Of a stretch of DNA of 64,000 nucleotides, positions 9,821-19,518 are shown one piece after another; position 1 is the first letter of the stretch; each line of letters starts with the position of its first letter. The stretch is from Micromonospora sp. WMMD1155 (GTDB lineage: Bacteria; Actinomycetota; Actinomycetes; Mycobacteriales; Micromonosporaceae). The notes under the pieces were generated by a model, which saw nothing but the letters and a program-made list of their open reading frames with translations, was not told where the DNA came from and made no database searches. Location: positions 718,501 through 782,500 of the forward strand of contig NZ_CP120742.1 of NCBI RefSeq assembly GCF_029581275.1. The letters are read 5' to 3'. The translations under genes and the position numbers were made by a program.

Positions 9821-10825
9821 TCAGTACTTGCGGTTGGGCAACGCTTCCTTGGCCTGCTCCTGGGTGAAGGTGGTCTCCTCGGTCTCGATCCGAGGCGGCA
9901 CCTCCTCGCCCGCGTGCACCTTCTTGGCGAGGTCCATCAGCTGTGGGCCGAGCAGCGGGCTGCACTCCGCGATGAAGTTGAACTTCCCGTCGGCGAGCGC
10001 CTGCATGCCGTCCTTCACCGCGTCGACGGTGATGATCATGATGTCCTTGCCCGGCACCTTGCCGGCCGCGGTGATCGCCTCCAGCGCACCCAGACCCATG
10101 TCGTCGTTGTGCGCGAACAGCACGTCGATCTTCGGGTTGGCCTTGAGGAACTGCTCCATGACCTGCTTGCCGCCGGCCCGGGTGAAGTCACCCGGCTGCG
10201 AGGCGATGATCTTCAGGTTCGGGTTGGCGGCGATCGCCTCGCCGAAGCCCTTCTTACGGTCGTTCGCCGGCGCCGCACCCGTGTTGCCCTGCAGCTCGAC
10301 GATGTTCACCGGGCCCGAGGCGGTCTTCTTCTGCTCGACCAGCCACTCACCGGCGAGACGGCCCTCCTTGACGAAGTCCGAGCCGAGGAACGTCTTGTAC
10401 AGCGTCTTGTCGGCCGAGTCGACCGAGCGGTCGGTCAGGATGACCGGGATGCCGGCGTCCTTGGCCTCCTTGAGCACGGTGTCCCAGCCGGACTCCACGA
10501 CCGGCGAGAAGGCGATCACGTCGACCTTCTGCTGGATGTAGTTGCGGATCGCCTTGATCTGGTTCTCCTGCTTCTGCTGCGCGTCGTCGAACTTCAGCTC
10601 GATGCCCGCGGCAGCGGCGGATTCCTTGATCGAGGTGGTGTTCGCGGTACGCCACCCGCTCTCCGCACCGACCTGGGAGAAGCCCATCGTGATCTTGCCG
10701 TCGTCCGTGGACCCGCCGCCGCCGGTGTCGCTGTTGCCGCAGGCCGCCACGCCTCCGACCAGCAACGCGCTGGCGAGGACCGCGACAGCGCGCCACCGAA
10801 CGGACTGCGTTCGCATCTTTCCCAT
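9821..10825 (-). CDS. Sugar-binding lipoprotein of the arabinose ABC importer (YtfQ-like)
   Basis: A 334-residue type-I periplasmic-binding protein. The signal peptide ends in the lipobox VAAC at residues 26-29, so the mature protein is a lipoprotein on the outer face of the membrane. The binding fold starts at KITMGFSQVGAESGWRTANTTS and includes DVIAFSPVVESGWDTVL, close to the E. coli YtfQ family that binds furanose forms of galactose and arabinose. AAGGAGATTCG precedes the ATG at 10825. It lies between araD and the ATPase gene, flanked on each side by an intercistronic hairpin. Confidence 0.93.
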   Translation of the reverse strand: MGKMRTQSVRWRAVAVLASALLVGGVAACGNSDTGGGGSTDDGKITMGFSQVGAESGWRTANTTSIKESAAAAGIELKFDDAQQKQENQIKAIRNYIQQKVDVIAFSPVVESGWDTVLKEAKDAGIPVILTDRSVDSADKTLYKTFLGSDFVKEGRLAGEWLVEQKKTASGPVNIVELQGNTGAAPANDRKKGFGEAIAANPNLKIIASQPGDFTRAGGKQVMEQFLKANPKIDVLFAHNDDMGLGALEAITAAGKVPGKDIMIITVDAVKDGMQALADGKFNFIAECSPLLGPQLMDLAKKVHAGEEVPPRIETEETTFTQEQAKEALPNRKY

Positions 10826-10926
10826 CGAATCTCCTTGGCTGGATGTGGTGGGTAACCGCGTCGGCCGCCGAAAGACCCGAAAAGCGGCGTACGCGGGTGG
10901 TGCGTGCTGGTGCGTGGTGGTGCAGA

Positions 10927-10969
10927 CCGGCGGGCCCTGATGATCGGGGAAGAGTCAGGAACCCGCCGG
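10927..10969 (-). other. Hairpin at the araD/binding-protein junction
   Basis: CCGGCGGG (10927-10934) pairs with CCCGCCGG (10962-10969), with an inner CCTGA/TCAGG pair. It overlaps the araD stop codon. With the hairpin at 9701 it brackets the binding-protein gene, suggesting segmental control of the long operon message. Confidence 0.45.
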
Positions 10970-11647
10970 TGCGACTGGTTGTTGACCGTAGACGTTCTGG
11001 TAGCGGTCGTAGAGGGCGTCGATGTCCGCCTGCGCCATCGGCACCGGCTGACCGAGGGTGTGGGCCAGGTGCGCGGTACGCGCCACGTCCTCGCACATGA
11101 CCGCCGCCTTGACCGCCGCGCGGGCGTCCCGGCCGATGGTGAACACGCCGTGGTTGCGCATCAGCACCGCGGGCGAGCGGTGCCCGGAGAGCGTGGCGAC
11201 GATGCCCTTGCCGATGTCGTCGCCGCCGATCAGCGCGAACGGGCCGATCGGGATCTCCCCGCCGAACTCGTCGGCCTGCGCCGTGAGGTGGCAGGGGATC
11301 GACTCCCCGCACGCGGCCCAGGCGGTGGCGTACGAGCTGTGCGTGTGCACCACACCACCCACCTCGGGCATGGCCCGGTAGACGTAGGCGTGGGCGGCGG
11401 TGTCGCTGGACGGGGCGAAGTCGCCCTCGACGAGGACACCGTCGAGGTCGCACACCACCATCGTGTCCGCGGTGAGGTCGTCGTAGCTCACCCCGCTCGG
11501 CTTGATCACCAGCAGGTCCTGGCCGGGAACCCGCGCGGAGACGTTGCCGGACGTCCAGGCGACCAGGTTGTAGCGGGTCAGCTCGCCGTGCAGGCGGGCG
11601 ACGGTCTCCCGCAGCTCACGGATCTGTCGGGTCACCTCGGCGTTCAC
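10955..11647 (-). CDS. araD: L-ribulose-5-phosphate 4-epimerase
   Basis: The class II aldolase-like epimerase makes D-xylulose 5-phosphate from L-ribulose 5-phosphate. The GTG at 11647 overlaps the araB stop (GTGA) and follows GGAGGTGG, giving 230 residues, the usual AraD length. Zinc ligands are H101 and H103 in VHTHSSYATAW and H166 in LMRNHGVFT; the phosphate-binding TSGNVSAR is at 32-39 and KPSGV at 49-53. Longer open frame upstream is the shadow of araB. Second gene of the arabinose operon. Confidence 0.96.
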   Translation of the reverse strand: MNAEVTRQIRELRETVARLHGELTRYNLVAWTSGNVSARVPGQDLLVIKPSGVSYDDLTADTMVVCDLDGVLVEGDFAPSSDTAAHAYVYRAMPEVGGVVHTHSSYATAWAACGESIPCHLTAQADEFGGEIPIGPFALIGGDDIGKGIVATLSGHRSPAVLMRNHGVFTIGRDARAAVKAAVMCEDVARTAHLAHTLGQPVPMAQADIDALYDRYQNVYGQQPVAPAGS

Positions 11648-13326
11648 GCGACCACCTCCAACGCGGTCTCGGGTGTGGTCGCGGCGCTCTCGACAGCCGC
11701 GTTGCGGATCGCCCGCAGGCGCATCATGACGTCGTTGCCCCCGCGACCGAAGTGGTCGTGCAGCGCGCGGTACTCGGCGTAGAGGGCGTCGTAGGCGCGG
11801 GCCCGCTCGGGGTCCGGGCGGTAGACGGCCTCGTGCACCCGACCCATCGCCTGCGACGCCTCGTGGATCGAGGGGAACTCTCCGGCGGCGACGGCGGCGT
11901 GGATCGCCGAGCCCAGGGCCGGGCCCTGCGCCGAGGCGATGATGTTCAGCGGTCGCCTCGTCACGTCGGCGTAGATCTGCATCAGCAGTTCGTTGGAGGT
12001 GAGCCCACCGGCGATCACCAGGTCGTTCACCGGCACTCCGGCGTCGACGAACGCCTCGATGATCATCCGGGTGCCGTACGCGGTCGACTCCAGCAGCGCC
12101 CGGTAGATGTCCTGCGGCCGGGTGGCCAGGGTCATTCCGACGATCACGCCGCTGAGGTCGTGGTTGACCAGCAGGGACCGGTTGCCGTTCCACCAGTCCA
12201 GTGCGATCAGGCCGTGCGCCCCGACGGGTTGGCTCGCGGCCAGCTTGGTGAGCTGTTCGTGCGAGTCGATGCCGGCCGGGGCGGCGTGCTTGACGAACCA
12301 GCCGAAGATGTCGCCGACACCGCTCTGTCCGGCCTCGTACCCCCACGCGCCGGGGCTGATCCCACCGTCGACAACCCCGCACATGCCGGCCACCTCGGCG
12401 ACCTCCGCGCCGTTGACCACGTGGCAGGTCGAGGTGCCCATGATGGCGACGAGCCGTCCGGGCTCCACCGCCTGCGCGGACGCCGCGGTGACGTGCGCGT
12501 CGACGTTGCCGACGGCCACCGCGATCCCCTCCGGCAGACCGGTCCACGCGGCGGCCTGGGCGGTGAGCGAGCCGGCTCGGGCCCCGAGGGGCAGCAGCGG
12601 ACCGTCCAGCTTGGCCACGAAGTCGCCGAAGTCGGGGTTGAGCGCGGTCAGGAAGCTCTCGGACGGGTAGTGGCCGTCCTGCAGGATGCCCTTGTAACCG
12701 GCCGTACAGACATTGCGGGTCTCGGCACCGCAGAGCTGCCAGACGATCCAGTCGGCCGCCTCGATGAAGCGCTCGGCCCGGTGGTAGACCTCCGGGTCCT
12801 CCTCCAGGATCTGCAGACCCTTGGCGTACTGCCACTCGGCGGAGATCTTGCCGCCGTACCGGCCGATCCACGGCTCGGCCCGCTCGTGGGCCAGCGCGTT
12901 GATCCGGTCGGCGTGCGGCTGCGCGGCGTGGTGTTTCCACAGCTTCACCCAGGCGTGCGGTCGGTCACGCAGCTCGGGCGTCTCGCACAGCGGGGTGCCG
13001 TCGGCGAGCGTCGGTAGCACCGTGCAGGCGGTGAAATCGATGCCGATGCCGACGACCGCGGCCGGATCCACCCCGGCCGCGGACAACGCCGCCGGGACGG
13101 CGTATCGCAGCACGTCGCGGTAGTTCTCCGGGTTCTGCAGGGCCCAGTCCGGGGGTAGTTGTCGACCTCCCGGAAGCGCCGTGCTGATGACTCCGTCGCC
13201 GTACTCGTGCACCGCGGTCCCCAACTCGGCACCATCACCGACACGGACCACCAGAGCTCGCCCGGACAGGGTGCCGTAGTCGACACCGACGACGTAGCGG
13301 TCGCCTGCTCCGTCCACACGGTTCAT
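11644..13326 (-). CDS. araB: L-ribulokinase
   Basis: A 560-residue FGGY-family kinase that phosphorylates L-ribulose. The N-terminal phosphate loop is VVGVDYGTLSGRALVVRV, and the C-terminal domain carries the ATP-binding GTSTCHVV and IAGGLTSNELLMQIYADV. I chose the ATG at 13326, preceded by GGAGG at 5 bases; a GTG twelve bases earlier lies inside that ribosome binding site. It is the first gene of the operon, about 20 bases from the predicted transcription start, and its promoter is covered by an arabinose-type operator. Confidence 0.96.
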   Translation of the reverse strand: MNRVDGAGDRYVVGVDYGTLSGRALVVRVGDGAELGTAVHEYGDGVISTALPGGRQLPPDWALQNPENYRDVLRYAVPAALSAAGVDPAAVVGIGIDFTACTVLPTLADGTPLCETPELRDRPHAWVKLWKHHAAQPHADRINALAHERAEPWIGRYGGKISAEWQYAKGLQILEEDPEVYHRAERFIEAADWIVWQLCGAETRNVCTAGYKGILQDGHYPSESFLTALNPDFGDFVAKLDGPLLPLGARAGSLTAQAAAWTGLPEGIAVAVGNVDAHVTAASAQAVEPGRLVAIMGTSTCHVVNGAEVAEVAGMCGVVDGGISPGAWGYEAGQSGVGDIFGWFVKHAAPAGIDSHEQLTKLAASQPVGAHGLIALDWWNGNRSLLVNHDLSGVIVGMTLATRPQDIYRALLESTAYGTRMIIEAFVDAGVPVNDLVIAGGLTSNELLMQIYADVTRRPLNIIASAQGPALGSAIHAAVAAGEFPSIHEASQAMGRVHEAVYRPDPERARAYDALYAEYRALHDHFGRGGNDVMMRLRAIRNAAVESAATTPETALEVVA

Positions 13327-13352
13327 GTTCACCTCCACCGTTAACGGGGATA

Positions 13353-13381
13353 GTGTTAACGCTCACATCAACCCTCGTCAA
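13353..13381 (-). promoter_or_regulatory. araB operon promoter with overlapping operator
   Basis: Reading leftward, TTGACG (13381-13376), a 17-base spacer and TAACAC (13358-13353) form a good promoter. The operator TGTTAACGCTCACA (13354-13367) covers the -10 box and most of the spacer. A smaller perfect palindrome CCGTTAACGG lies at 13338-13347 near the expected start point. Repression by occlusion is the simple reading. Confidence 0.75.
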
Positions 13382-13827
13382 GACATCCCCCCGCAACAGC
13401 TGCGTAACGGAACAGCGAAGCCCGGTTGACTCGGGCGCGTCGATAACGGACCGGTGCAAAACGCGCAAATGCGATGTCGACCCAGCGCACTCGGGCCTCG
13501 AACGGAGTGCCGCACGGATCGGGTGGGGAGCAGAGGCGCCTCGGCAGGCCGGTCGACAGGCACAACGCATCGGACGTCGTGAGTCGATCATCCGACGGCA
13601 ACCGCGTCGCCCTCGATCATGATGTCAGCGATAACATCATCGACACACCCCGCTGTTACGGTCGGACGCGCGGAAGGGCCGCCGCCCGCCGCGACTGCTC
13701 ATAGGTGAGCACTCCGGCCGACCTCACGGGCCGACGCGTCGGCCGTGTTATCGATAACATTCGACGTTTGGACACGGCCGCACACGGATCGCCCCGGGCC
13801 GAGGCGGGCACCGCGGCGCACGCGAAA
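13382..13827. promoter_or_regulatory. Long araB upstream region with two distal operators
   Basis: No gene is supported in these bases. Two further arabinose-type sites lie here: TGTCAGCGATAACA at 13623-13636 and the perfect palindrome TGTTATCGATAACA at 13746-13759, 270 and 393 bases from the promoter-proximal site (about 26 and 37 helical turns). No gene starts next to them, since the neighbouring operon also ends here, so they probably act on araB by DNA looping. Confidence 0.6.
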
Positions 13828-13860
13828 CCGGCGGCCCGGCCCGGTGGGCCGAACCGCCGG
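13828..13860 (-). terminator. Terminator after the DrrAB-like exporter operon
   Basis: CCGGCGG (13828-13834) pairs with CCGCCGG (13854-13860), and the interior GGCCC/GGGCC also pairs. It lies 39 bases past the stop of the minus-strand permease gene. Confidence 0.55.
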
Positions 13861-13898
13861 CTGCCGGCGCGGTGGCGGAACGTGGAGCGTCGGTCGGA

Positions 13899-14683
13899 TC
13901 AGGCGGCCCGGTTGCGGTTGTAGAGGGTCTTCGCCCACAGGAAGCACACCACCGTGATGACGGCACACCACACCACCGCGATGATTCCGTCGGCACCGAT
14001 CCCGGTGCCGAGGAGCAGGCCGCGCAGGGTCTCCATGACCGGGGTGAAGGGCTGGTAGTCGGCGAACCACCGGACCACCGTGGGCATGGAGTCGGTCGGG
14101 ACGAAACCGCTGCCCAGGAAGGGCAGGAGGATCAGCGGCATCGGCAGGTTGCTGGCCGTCTCGACGCTGTCGCTGACCAGGCCGAGGGCGACCGACAGCC
14201 AGGTGAGCGCAAGGGTGACCATGGCGAGGACACCGACGGCGGCCAGCCACTCGACCGGGTTGGCGGTGGGGCGGAACCCGACGAGCAGCGCCACCCCGGT
14301 GACCGCCGCGAGGCTGAGCAGGGTCTGCACGAGACTGCCCAGGACGTGACCGGTGAGGACCGACGGCCGGAAGATCGCCATCGTGCGGAACCGGGCGATG
14401 ATGCCCTCGGTCATGTCCATGGCGACCGAGATCGCCGTGCCCTGCGCCGCGCTGACGACGGTGATGAGCAGGATGCCCGGGGTGACGTAGTTCGCGTAGT
14501 CGGAGCGACCACCGGACGGGCCGAGCCCGGCGCCGAGCGTGCCACCGAAGACGTAGACGAAGAGCAGCAGGATGATGACCGGGATGCCCATGAGCAGGAA
14601 GGTCATCGACGGGTAGCGCCGCATGTGCAGCAGGTTGCGCCGCAGCATGGTGTTCGAGTCACGGACGGCGAGGGAGAGGGTGC

Positions 14684-14687
<4 letters not shown>
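13899..14687 (-). CDS. ABC-2 type exporter permease (DrrB-like)
   Basis: A 262-residue membrane protein of the ABC-2 family with six predicted membrane segments; the first follows a short amphipathic N-terminus (MSTLSLAVRDSNTMLRRNLLHMRRYPSM). The PMPLILLPFLGSGFVPTDSM stretch near residue 180 is typical of daunorubicin-resistance-type permeases. The ATG overlaps the ATPase stop by 4 bases. It forms the membrane half of an exporter; the cargo is unknown. The family is used for drug self-resistance but is also common in genomes with no linked antibiotic cluster, as here. Confidence 0.92.
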
Positions 14688-15661
<974 letters not shown>

Positions 15662-15693
15662 GGTCTCCTCTTTCACGTCGGTGTGCTGGCCGG

Positions 15694-16536
15694 TCAGGCG
15701 CGGCGGACGGTGATGTCGCCGTAGGAGGTGTTGGCCCGTACCTCGACCGTCTCGTCGGTCTGCGCCGGCCCGTCGGTGCTCTCCAGGGCGTTGTGCACGC
15801 GACCGTGCTTGGAGCTGACGTCGAGCCAGGCGGCGGTCCCGCGACGGATGCCGACCTCGATGGCCCCGTACGAGGTGGTCAGGTCGATCGACCCCCGGAC
15901 CGCCTCGCCGAGCCGGAGGTTGCCGTAGGCGGTGCGTGCCGTCACCGAGGCCGTGGTCGCGTCGAGGGTGATGTCGCCGTACGCGGTGTTGATCCGGACG
16001 TCGCCGCCACTGCGGCCGATCCAGCAGTCGCCGGAGGAGTTCTTGATCTCCACGGGTCCGTCGACCGCGCCGAGGCGCACCTTGCCGGACGACGCCTTCA
16101 CCCGGGCGGAGCCGGCGACCCGCTCCACGGCGACCTCGCCGTGACTGCTGTCGATGTCCAGCGACCCGGTCCCGTCGAGCCGGATCCCGCTGCCGGTCTT
16201 GATGCGGCACTCTCCCAGTCGACCCTCGCCGCGGAACGCCGCCCACGACGACTCGGCGTGCACCCGCGACCCGGTCGGTAGCTCGATCAGGACGTCGACC
16301 GACGGGCCGGACCCGAAGCCGTACCGACGCCACGTCTTCGGCACCCTGATCAGCAGTTCTCCGGCGTCGTACTGGACGGTGGCCTGTTCGGCGGTGCTCA
16401 CGTCGGCCTTGCTCGACGGGTCCCGGGGCCGCACCGTCACCACCGTGTCGGTGCGGTCGGTAGCGCTGATCCAGACGTCCCCGACGGGGAGTTCGATCTG
16501 GACGGAGATGGGCTCTGGCGTCTCGAAAACAGGCAT
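15694..16536 (-). CDS. DUF4097-family beta-solenoid protein
   Basis: The 280-residue protein is made of short repeats with the pattern (hydrophobic)-x-SSxGDxxI/V, such as NSSGDCWIG, NTAYGDITLD and NTSYGDITVRRA, that predict a right-handed beta-solenoid of the DUF4097/DUF4098 type. No signal peptide or membrane helix is visible, so it is likely cytoplasmic. Function of the family is unknown. It sits 32 bases upstream of the ABC ATPase gene and 74 bases downstream of a HicB-like regulator gene, an arrangement I recall as recurrent in actinomycetes. Confidence 0.9.
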   Translation of the reverse strand: MPVFETPEPISVQIELPVGDVWISATDRTDTVVTVRPRDPSSKADVSTAEQATVQYDAGELLIRVPKTWRRYGFGSGPSVDVLIELPTGSRVHAESSWAAFRGEGRLGECRIKTGSGIRLDGTGSLDIDSSHGEVAVERVAGSARVKASSGKVRLGAVDGPVEIKNSSGDCWIGRSGGDVRINTAYGDITLDATTASVTARTAYGNLRLGEAVRGSIDLTTSYGAIEVGIRRGTAAWLDVSSKHGRVHNALESTDGPAQTDETVEVRANTSYGDITVRRA

Positions 16537-16610
16537 GGTGGTCTCCCGGAAGGTGGTCGGTGACTGTCGCCGCTGGTCGTCGGCGCGGAGGAAGAAGGGG
16601 TACGGAGGGG

Positions 16611-17135
16611 TCAGCGCGCCCAGCCGGTGAAGTGCTGACCGGAGCGCGGTTCCGGCCGGCGGGGTGGCCGACGTTCGGTGTCGCCCGCCCCGACGGCACC
16701 GGCGACGGCGCGCACCAGCCAGGCGTTGACCGAGAGCCCGGCGCGCCCCGCGGCCTCCTCGACGCTGGCCTTGAGGTGGTCGGGAAGCCGGAGGTTGATC
16801 CGCGAGGTGCCACCGTCCTCGCCCTCGGGCGCCGGCGGCGGTGCCGGCAGCGTCGGCGGGGCGTTGACCTCGCGTACCTCGTCGACCGGCGGGCTGGCCG
16901 GCGTCACCACGAAGTCGGGCTCGCGCCCGCGGAGGCGGACGTGCACCGAGCCCGGCGCGAGGTCACGGGTGATCTCGTCGGCCGCGTCGGACAGCGCCTC
17001 CAGCAGGGTGAGGCGGGTGGCCGCCTCCAGTTGGGTGAAGAGCCGCTCGGCCAGCGCGCGGCCGTCGGCGTCGACGCCCTCCGCGGCCACGGCGAACTCG
17101 TTACGAAGGTTCTCGACGTATGACCTCAGCTCCAT
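16611..17135 (-). CDS. HicB-like/ribbon-helix-helix regulator
   Basis: The 174-residue protein has a helical N-terminal half (MELRSYVENLRNEF...), a Pro-rich linker around 100-120 and a C-terminal ribbon-helix-helix domain, RINLRLPDHLKASVEEAAGR followed by AGLSVNAWLVRAVAGAV. Proteins of this type are labelled HicB-family antitoxins, but no HicA toxin gene is adjacent. The ATG at 17135 is chosen because the MELRSY start is the family start; the upstream extension contains the tandem palindromes. It is probably the regulator of the DUF4097/exporter operon it heads. Confidence 0.8.
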   Translation of the reverse strand: MELRSYVENLRNEFAVAAEGVDADGRALAERLFTQLEAATRLTLLEALSDAADEITRDLAPGSVHVRLRGREPDFVVTPASPPVDEVREVNAPPTLPAPPPAPEGEDGGTSRINLRLPDHLKASVEEAAGRAGLSVNAWLVRAVAGAVGAGDTERRPPRRPEPRSGQHFTGWAR

Positions 17136-17153
17136 GGCACCATCATGGCACCA
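17133..17153. promoter_or_regulatory. Tandem ATGG-N2-CCAT sites at the HicB-like gene start
   Basis: ATGGCACCAT at 17134-17143 is followed by ATGGCACCAC at 17145-17154, two near-palindromes repeated every 11 bases, about one helical turn. This is the spacing expected for cooperative ribbon-helix-helix dimers. The first copy overlaps the start codon, so autorepression is a reasonable inference. Confidence 0.45.
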
Positions 17154-17227
17154 CTTTGGCTCAGTGTGCAACCCGCCATGGCTCACGGCGGTGCCAAACC
17201 GTACGGCTAGTGGTCGCAGACGGCCCC

Positions 17228-18415
17228 TCAGAGATCACCGAAGGTGCGTCTGACCAGTCGGTTCGCCTCCTCCTGGGTCAGACCGGTGGCCACCAGAAGG
17301 TCGCTGACCGTGGTACGGATCTGCGCCACCACGACCGCGCCGGAGAAGCCGACACCCTCCCGGTAGGCCCGACCGGCCATCTGCACGGCCCGCAGCGACT
17401 GCTCCCGCGCCCGGTCCGGCTCGGCACCGGCGGCGAACTGCCGCTTCAGCACCCGGACGGCCTCGGCGAGGTCGGCCACCGCCCTGGGCAGCGGCTCCGG
17501 AACCGGTTCGCCGTCCTCGATCAGCGTCACCGCTCGACGGATCAACGTCCCACTGTTGCGCATGGCTCGGTCGATCGGCTCCGCCGCCTGCGCATAGCGA
17601 CCCACCGGCCCGCGCCGCTGGTGGCGGTACACCGGCGAGAGGGTGCTGGCCTCCCGGGCGCCCTGCGTCGCCTCGACGAACGCCTTCAGCGGGCCCTTGT
17701 TGCGCCGCAGCTCACCCCGGGCGGTGCGAGCCCGAGCGGCGTCGCGCTCGGTCAACGCGTCGGCGGTGGCGTCGAGCTGGGTGACCAGAAGGTCCAGCGC
17801 CGGCCGGGCGGCCCGGTTGAGCACCCGCAGCGGGTTCAACGGCAGCAGCACGGCGGTGACCAGCAGGGCCACCCCGCCGCCGACGAGCGCGTCCACGAAC
17901 CGGGGGATCTCCAGGTCACGGATCGACGGACTGAGCGTGGAGATGAGCACCGCCGTCGCCCCGGCCTGGATCACCACCGCGGCACTGCCGGCGAGGAACA
18001 GCGCGACCACGATCGCCAGCACGACGATCAGGGAGAGTTGCCACCAGCCGGTGCCGATCACCAGGAGGAGCAGATCGCCGATCAGCACCCCGACGGTCAC
18101 CCCGACGATCAGCTCGACGGTTCGCCGCAGCCGTTGACCCACGGACGCGGCGAGGGTCGAGACCGCGGAGATCGGCGCGAACACCGGCTGCGAGATGTGC
18201 AACAGCTCGTGCGCCACGAACCAGGACAGCGCCGCCGCGAGCCCCGCCTGCACCGCCAGGCCGCCGACGGCCCGTACCCGACGGGCCCGGTCCCGCACCG
18301 TGTCCATCGCACGGCTTCGCATGCGGGCCATCGCGCCCGCCGGACCACCGTGGGCGGCGTCGCCACCACGGGCCGGAGCGCCCTCGCCCGCTCCGCGCCG
18401 ACCGGCAGCGACCAT
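17228..18415 (-). CDS. FUSC-family membrane protein
   Basis: A 395-residue protein with a basic N-terminus, then closely spaced hydrophobic segments between about 50 and 180 (GLAVQAGLAAALSWFVAHEL, VELIVGVTVGVLIGDLLLLV) and a long charged helical region. This is the aromatic-acid exporter/FUSC layout. It probably exports small aromatic or amphipathic compounds, though the substrate is unknown. The ATG at 18415 has AGGTG upstream; internal ATGs at residues 29 and 37 are alternatives. It ends 92 bases before the HicB-like gene and runs in the same direction. Confidence 0.85.
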   Translation of the reverse strand: MVAAGRRGAGEGAPARGGDAAHGGPAGAMARMRSRAMDTVRDRARRVRAVGGLAVQAGLAAALSWFVAHELLHISQPVFAPISAVSTLAASVGQRLRRTVELIVGVTVGVLIGDLLLLVIGTGWWQLSLIVVLAIVVALFLAGSAAVVIQAGATAVLISTLSPSIRDLEIPRFVDALVGGGVALLVTAVLLPLNPLRVLNRAARPALDLLVTQLDATADALTERDAARARTARGELRRNKGPLKAFVEATQGAREASTLSPVYRHQRRGPVGRYAQAAEPIDRAMRNSGTLIRRAVTLIEDGEPVPEPLPRAVADLAEAVRVLKRQFAAGAEPDRAREQSLRAVQMAGRAYREGVGFSGAVVVAQIRTTVSDLLVATGLTQEEANRLVRRTFGDL

Positions 18416-18467
18416 GGCGGCACCTACCCCGCCCCGGTCGGATCAATCCTCCCCACGCCGGCCGGGC

Positions 18468-19436
18468 TCAGCGCGAGGCGAGCGTCGTCTCGGCGTACGC
18501 CCAGAGCCGGTCGGCGGCGGCCGGGTCCACGGCGTGGGCGGCCACCCCGCCGGTGGCGTCGGGGCCGCCGGTCACCACCTCCGCCTCCTGGTTGTCCGCG
18601 AAGTACCGACCGGCGACGCCGTCGAGCAGGGGCGAGCCGGCGAGCAGCACCGTGGTCCCCGCGCCCTGGTCCGGCTTCTTGTAGTAATCCGCCTCGATGA
18701 GGTTCCCCGCCTCGTCCATCGCACCCATCGCGCGCATCGTGTCGTCGTCGATGTGGCGCTGGAGGTTGGTGAAGATGTACCCGGGGTTGAGGGCGTTCGC
18801 GGTGATCCCGTCCTTCGCCCACCGGCGGCTGATGCCGACCGCGAGCAGGACCTCGGCGGTCTTCGACTGGCCGTACGCCGACCACGGGTCGTACGGACGC
18901 CGCTCGAACTGCGGGTCGTCGAAGTCGAACGGTGCGGCCAGGTGTGCCCCGGAGCTGACCACGACGACCCGGGCCGCCTCGGCGGCGCGCAGGTCGTCGT
19001 ACAGCCCTCGGGCGAGGGCGAAGTGGCCGAGGTAGTTGGTGGCGAGCTGGAGTTCCCAGCCCTCGGGGGTGAGCTCCCGCGTCGGGATCGCCATGATTCC
19101 CGCGTTGGCGACCAGGACGTCGAGTGGGCCCTGCCATCCGGCGACGAAGGCGTCGACCGACGTCAGGTCGGCGAGGTCGAGAGCGGACGCGCTGACCGCG
19201 CCCCGGGTCGCACCGGTGGCGAACTCCTGGACGAGCGCGTCGGCGCGGCCCGGATCACGGGTCGCGATGGTGACCTCGGCGCCGGCCCCGGCCAGCGCCC
19301 GCACGGTCTCGACACCGATGCCGGAGGCACCTCCGGTGACGATCATCCGACGCCCGGTCAGATCGACACCGTCGAGGATCTCGGCGGCGGTACTGCGGGC
19401 GGTGAACGGGGTGGTGAGGCGGGAATTCGCTGTCAT
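18468..19436 (-). CDS. Short-chain dehydrogenase/reductase
   Basis: A 322-residue classical SDR: cofactor motif TGGASGIG at residues 35-42, NAG at about 109, catalytic SAYGQSK (Y-x-x-x-K) near 190, and a C-terminal extension of the retinol-dehydrogenase/oxidoreductase type. The Rossmann motif followed by ATRDPGRAD suggests NADP preference. It is divergent from an AraC-family gene 61 bases away, a common pairing in which the regulator controls the reductase. Substrate unknown. Confidence 0.93.
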   Translation of the reverse strand: MTANSRLTTPFTARSTAAEILDGVDLTGRRMIVTGGASGIGVETVRALAGAGAEVTIATRDPGRADALVQEFATGATRGAVSASALDLADLTSVDAFVAGWQGPLDVLVANAGIMAIPTRELTPEGWELQLATNYLGHFALARGLYDDLRAAEAARVVVVSSGAHLAAPFDFDDPQFERRPYDPWSAYGQSKTAEVLLAVGISRRWAKDGITANALNPGYIFTNLQRHIDDDTMRAMGAMDEAGNLIEADYYKKPDQGAGTTVLLAGSPLLDGVAGRYFADNQEAEVVTGGPDATGGVAAHAVDPAAADRLWAYAETTLASR

Positions 19437-19518
19437 GGAATCCAGGCTAGGAACGCCGGACTCGGACTGCCTATAGCCTGGAGTCCTTCATACTTTAGTG
19501 AGCGTCCAGGAGGCCGGG

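Noticed and set aside
8228..10855. An 875-codon plus-strand frame across the transporter genes
   Set aside because: Low-complexity composition and perfect overlap with three recognised genes on the other strand.
16611..17135. A HicAB toxin-antitoxin module
   Set aside because: Only a HicB-like regulator is present; no short double-stranded-RNA-binding HicA gene adjoins it.
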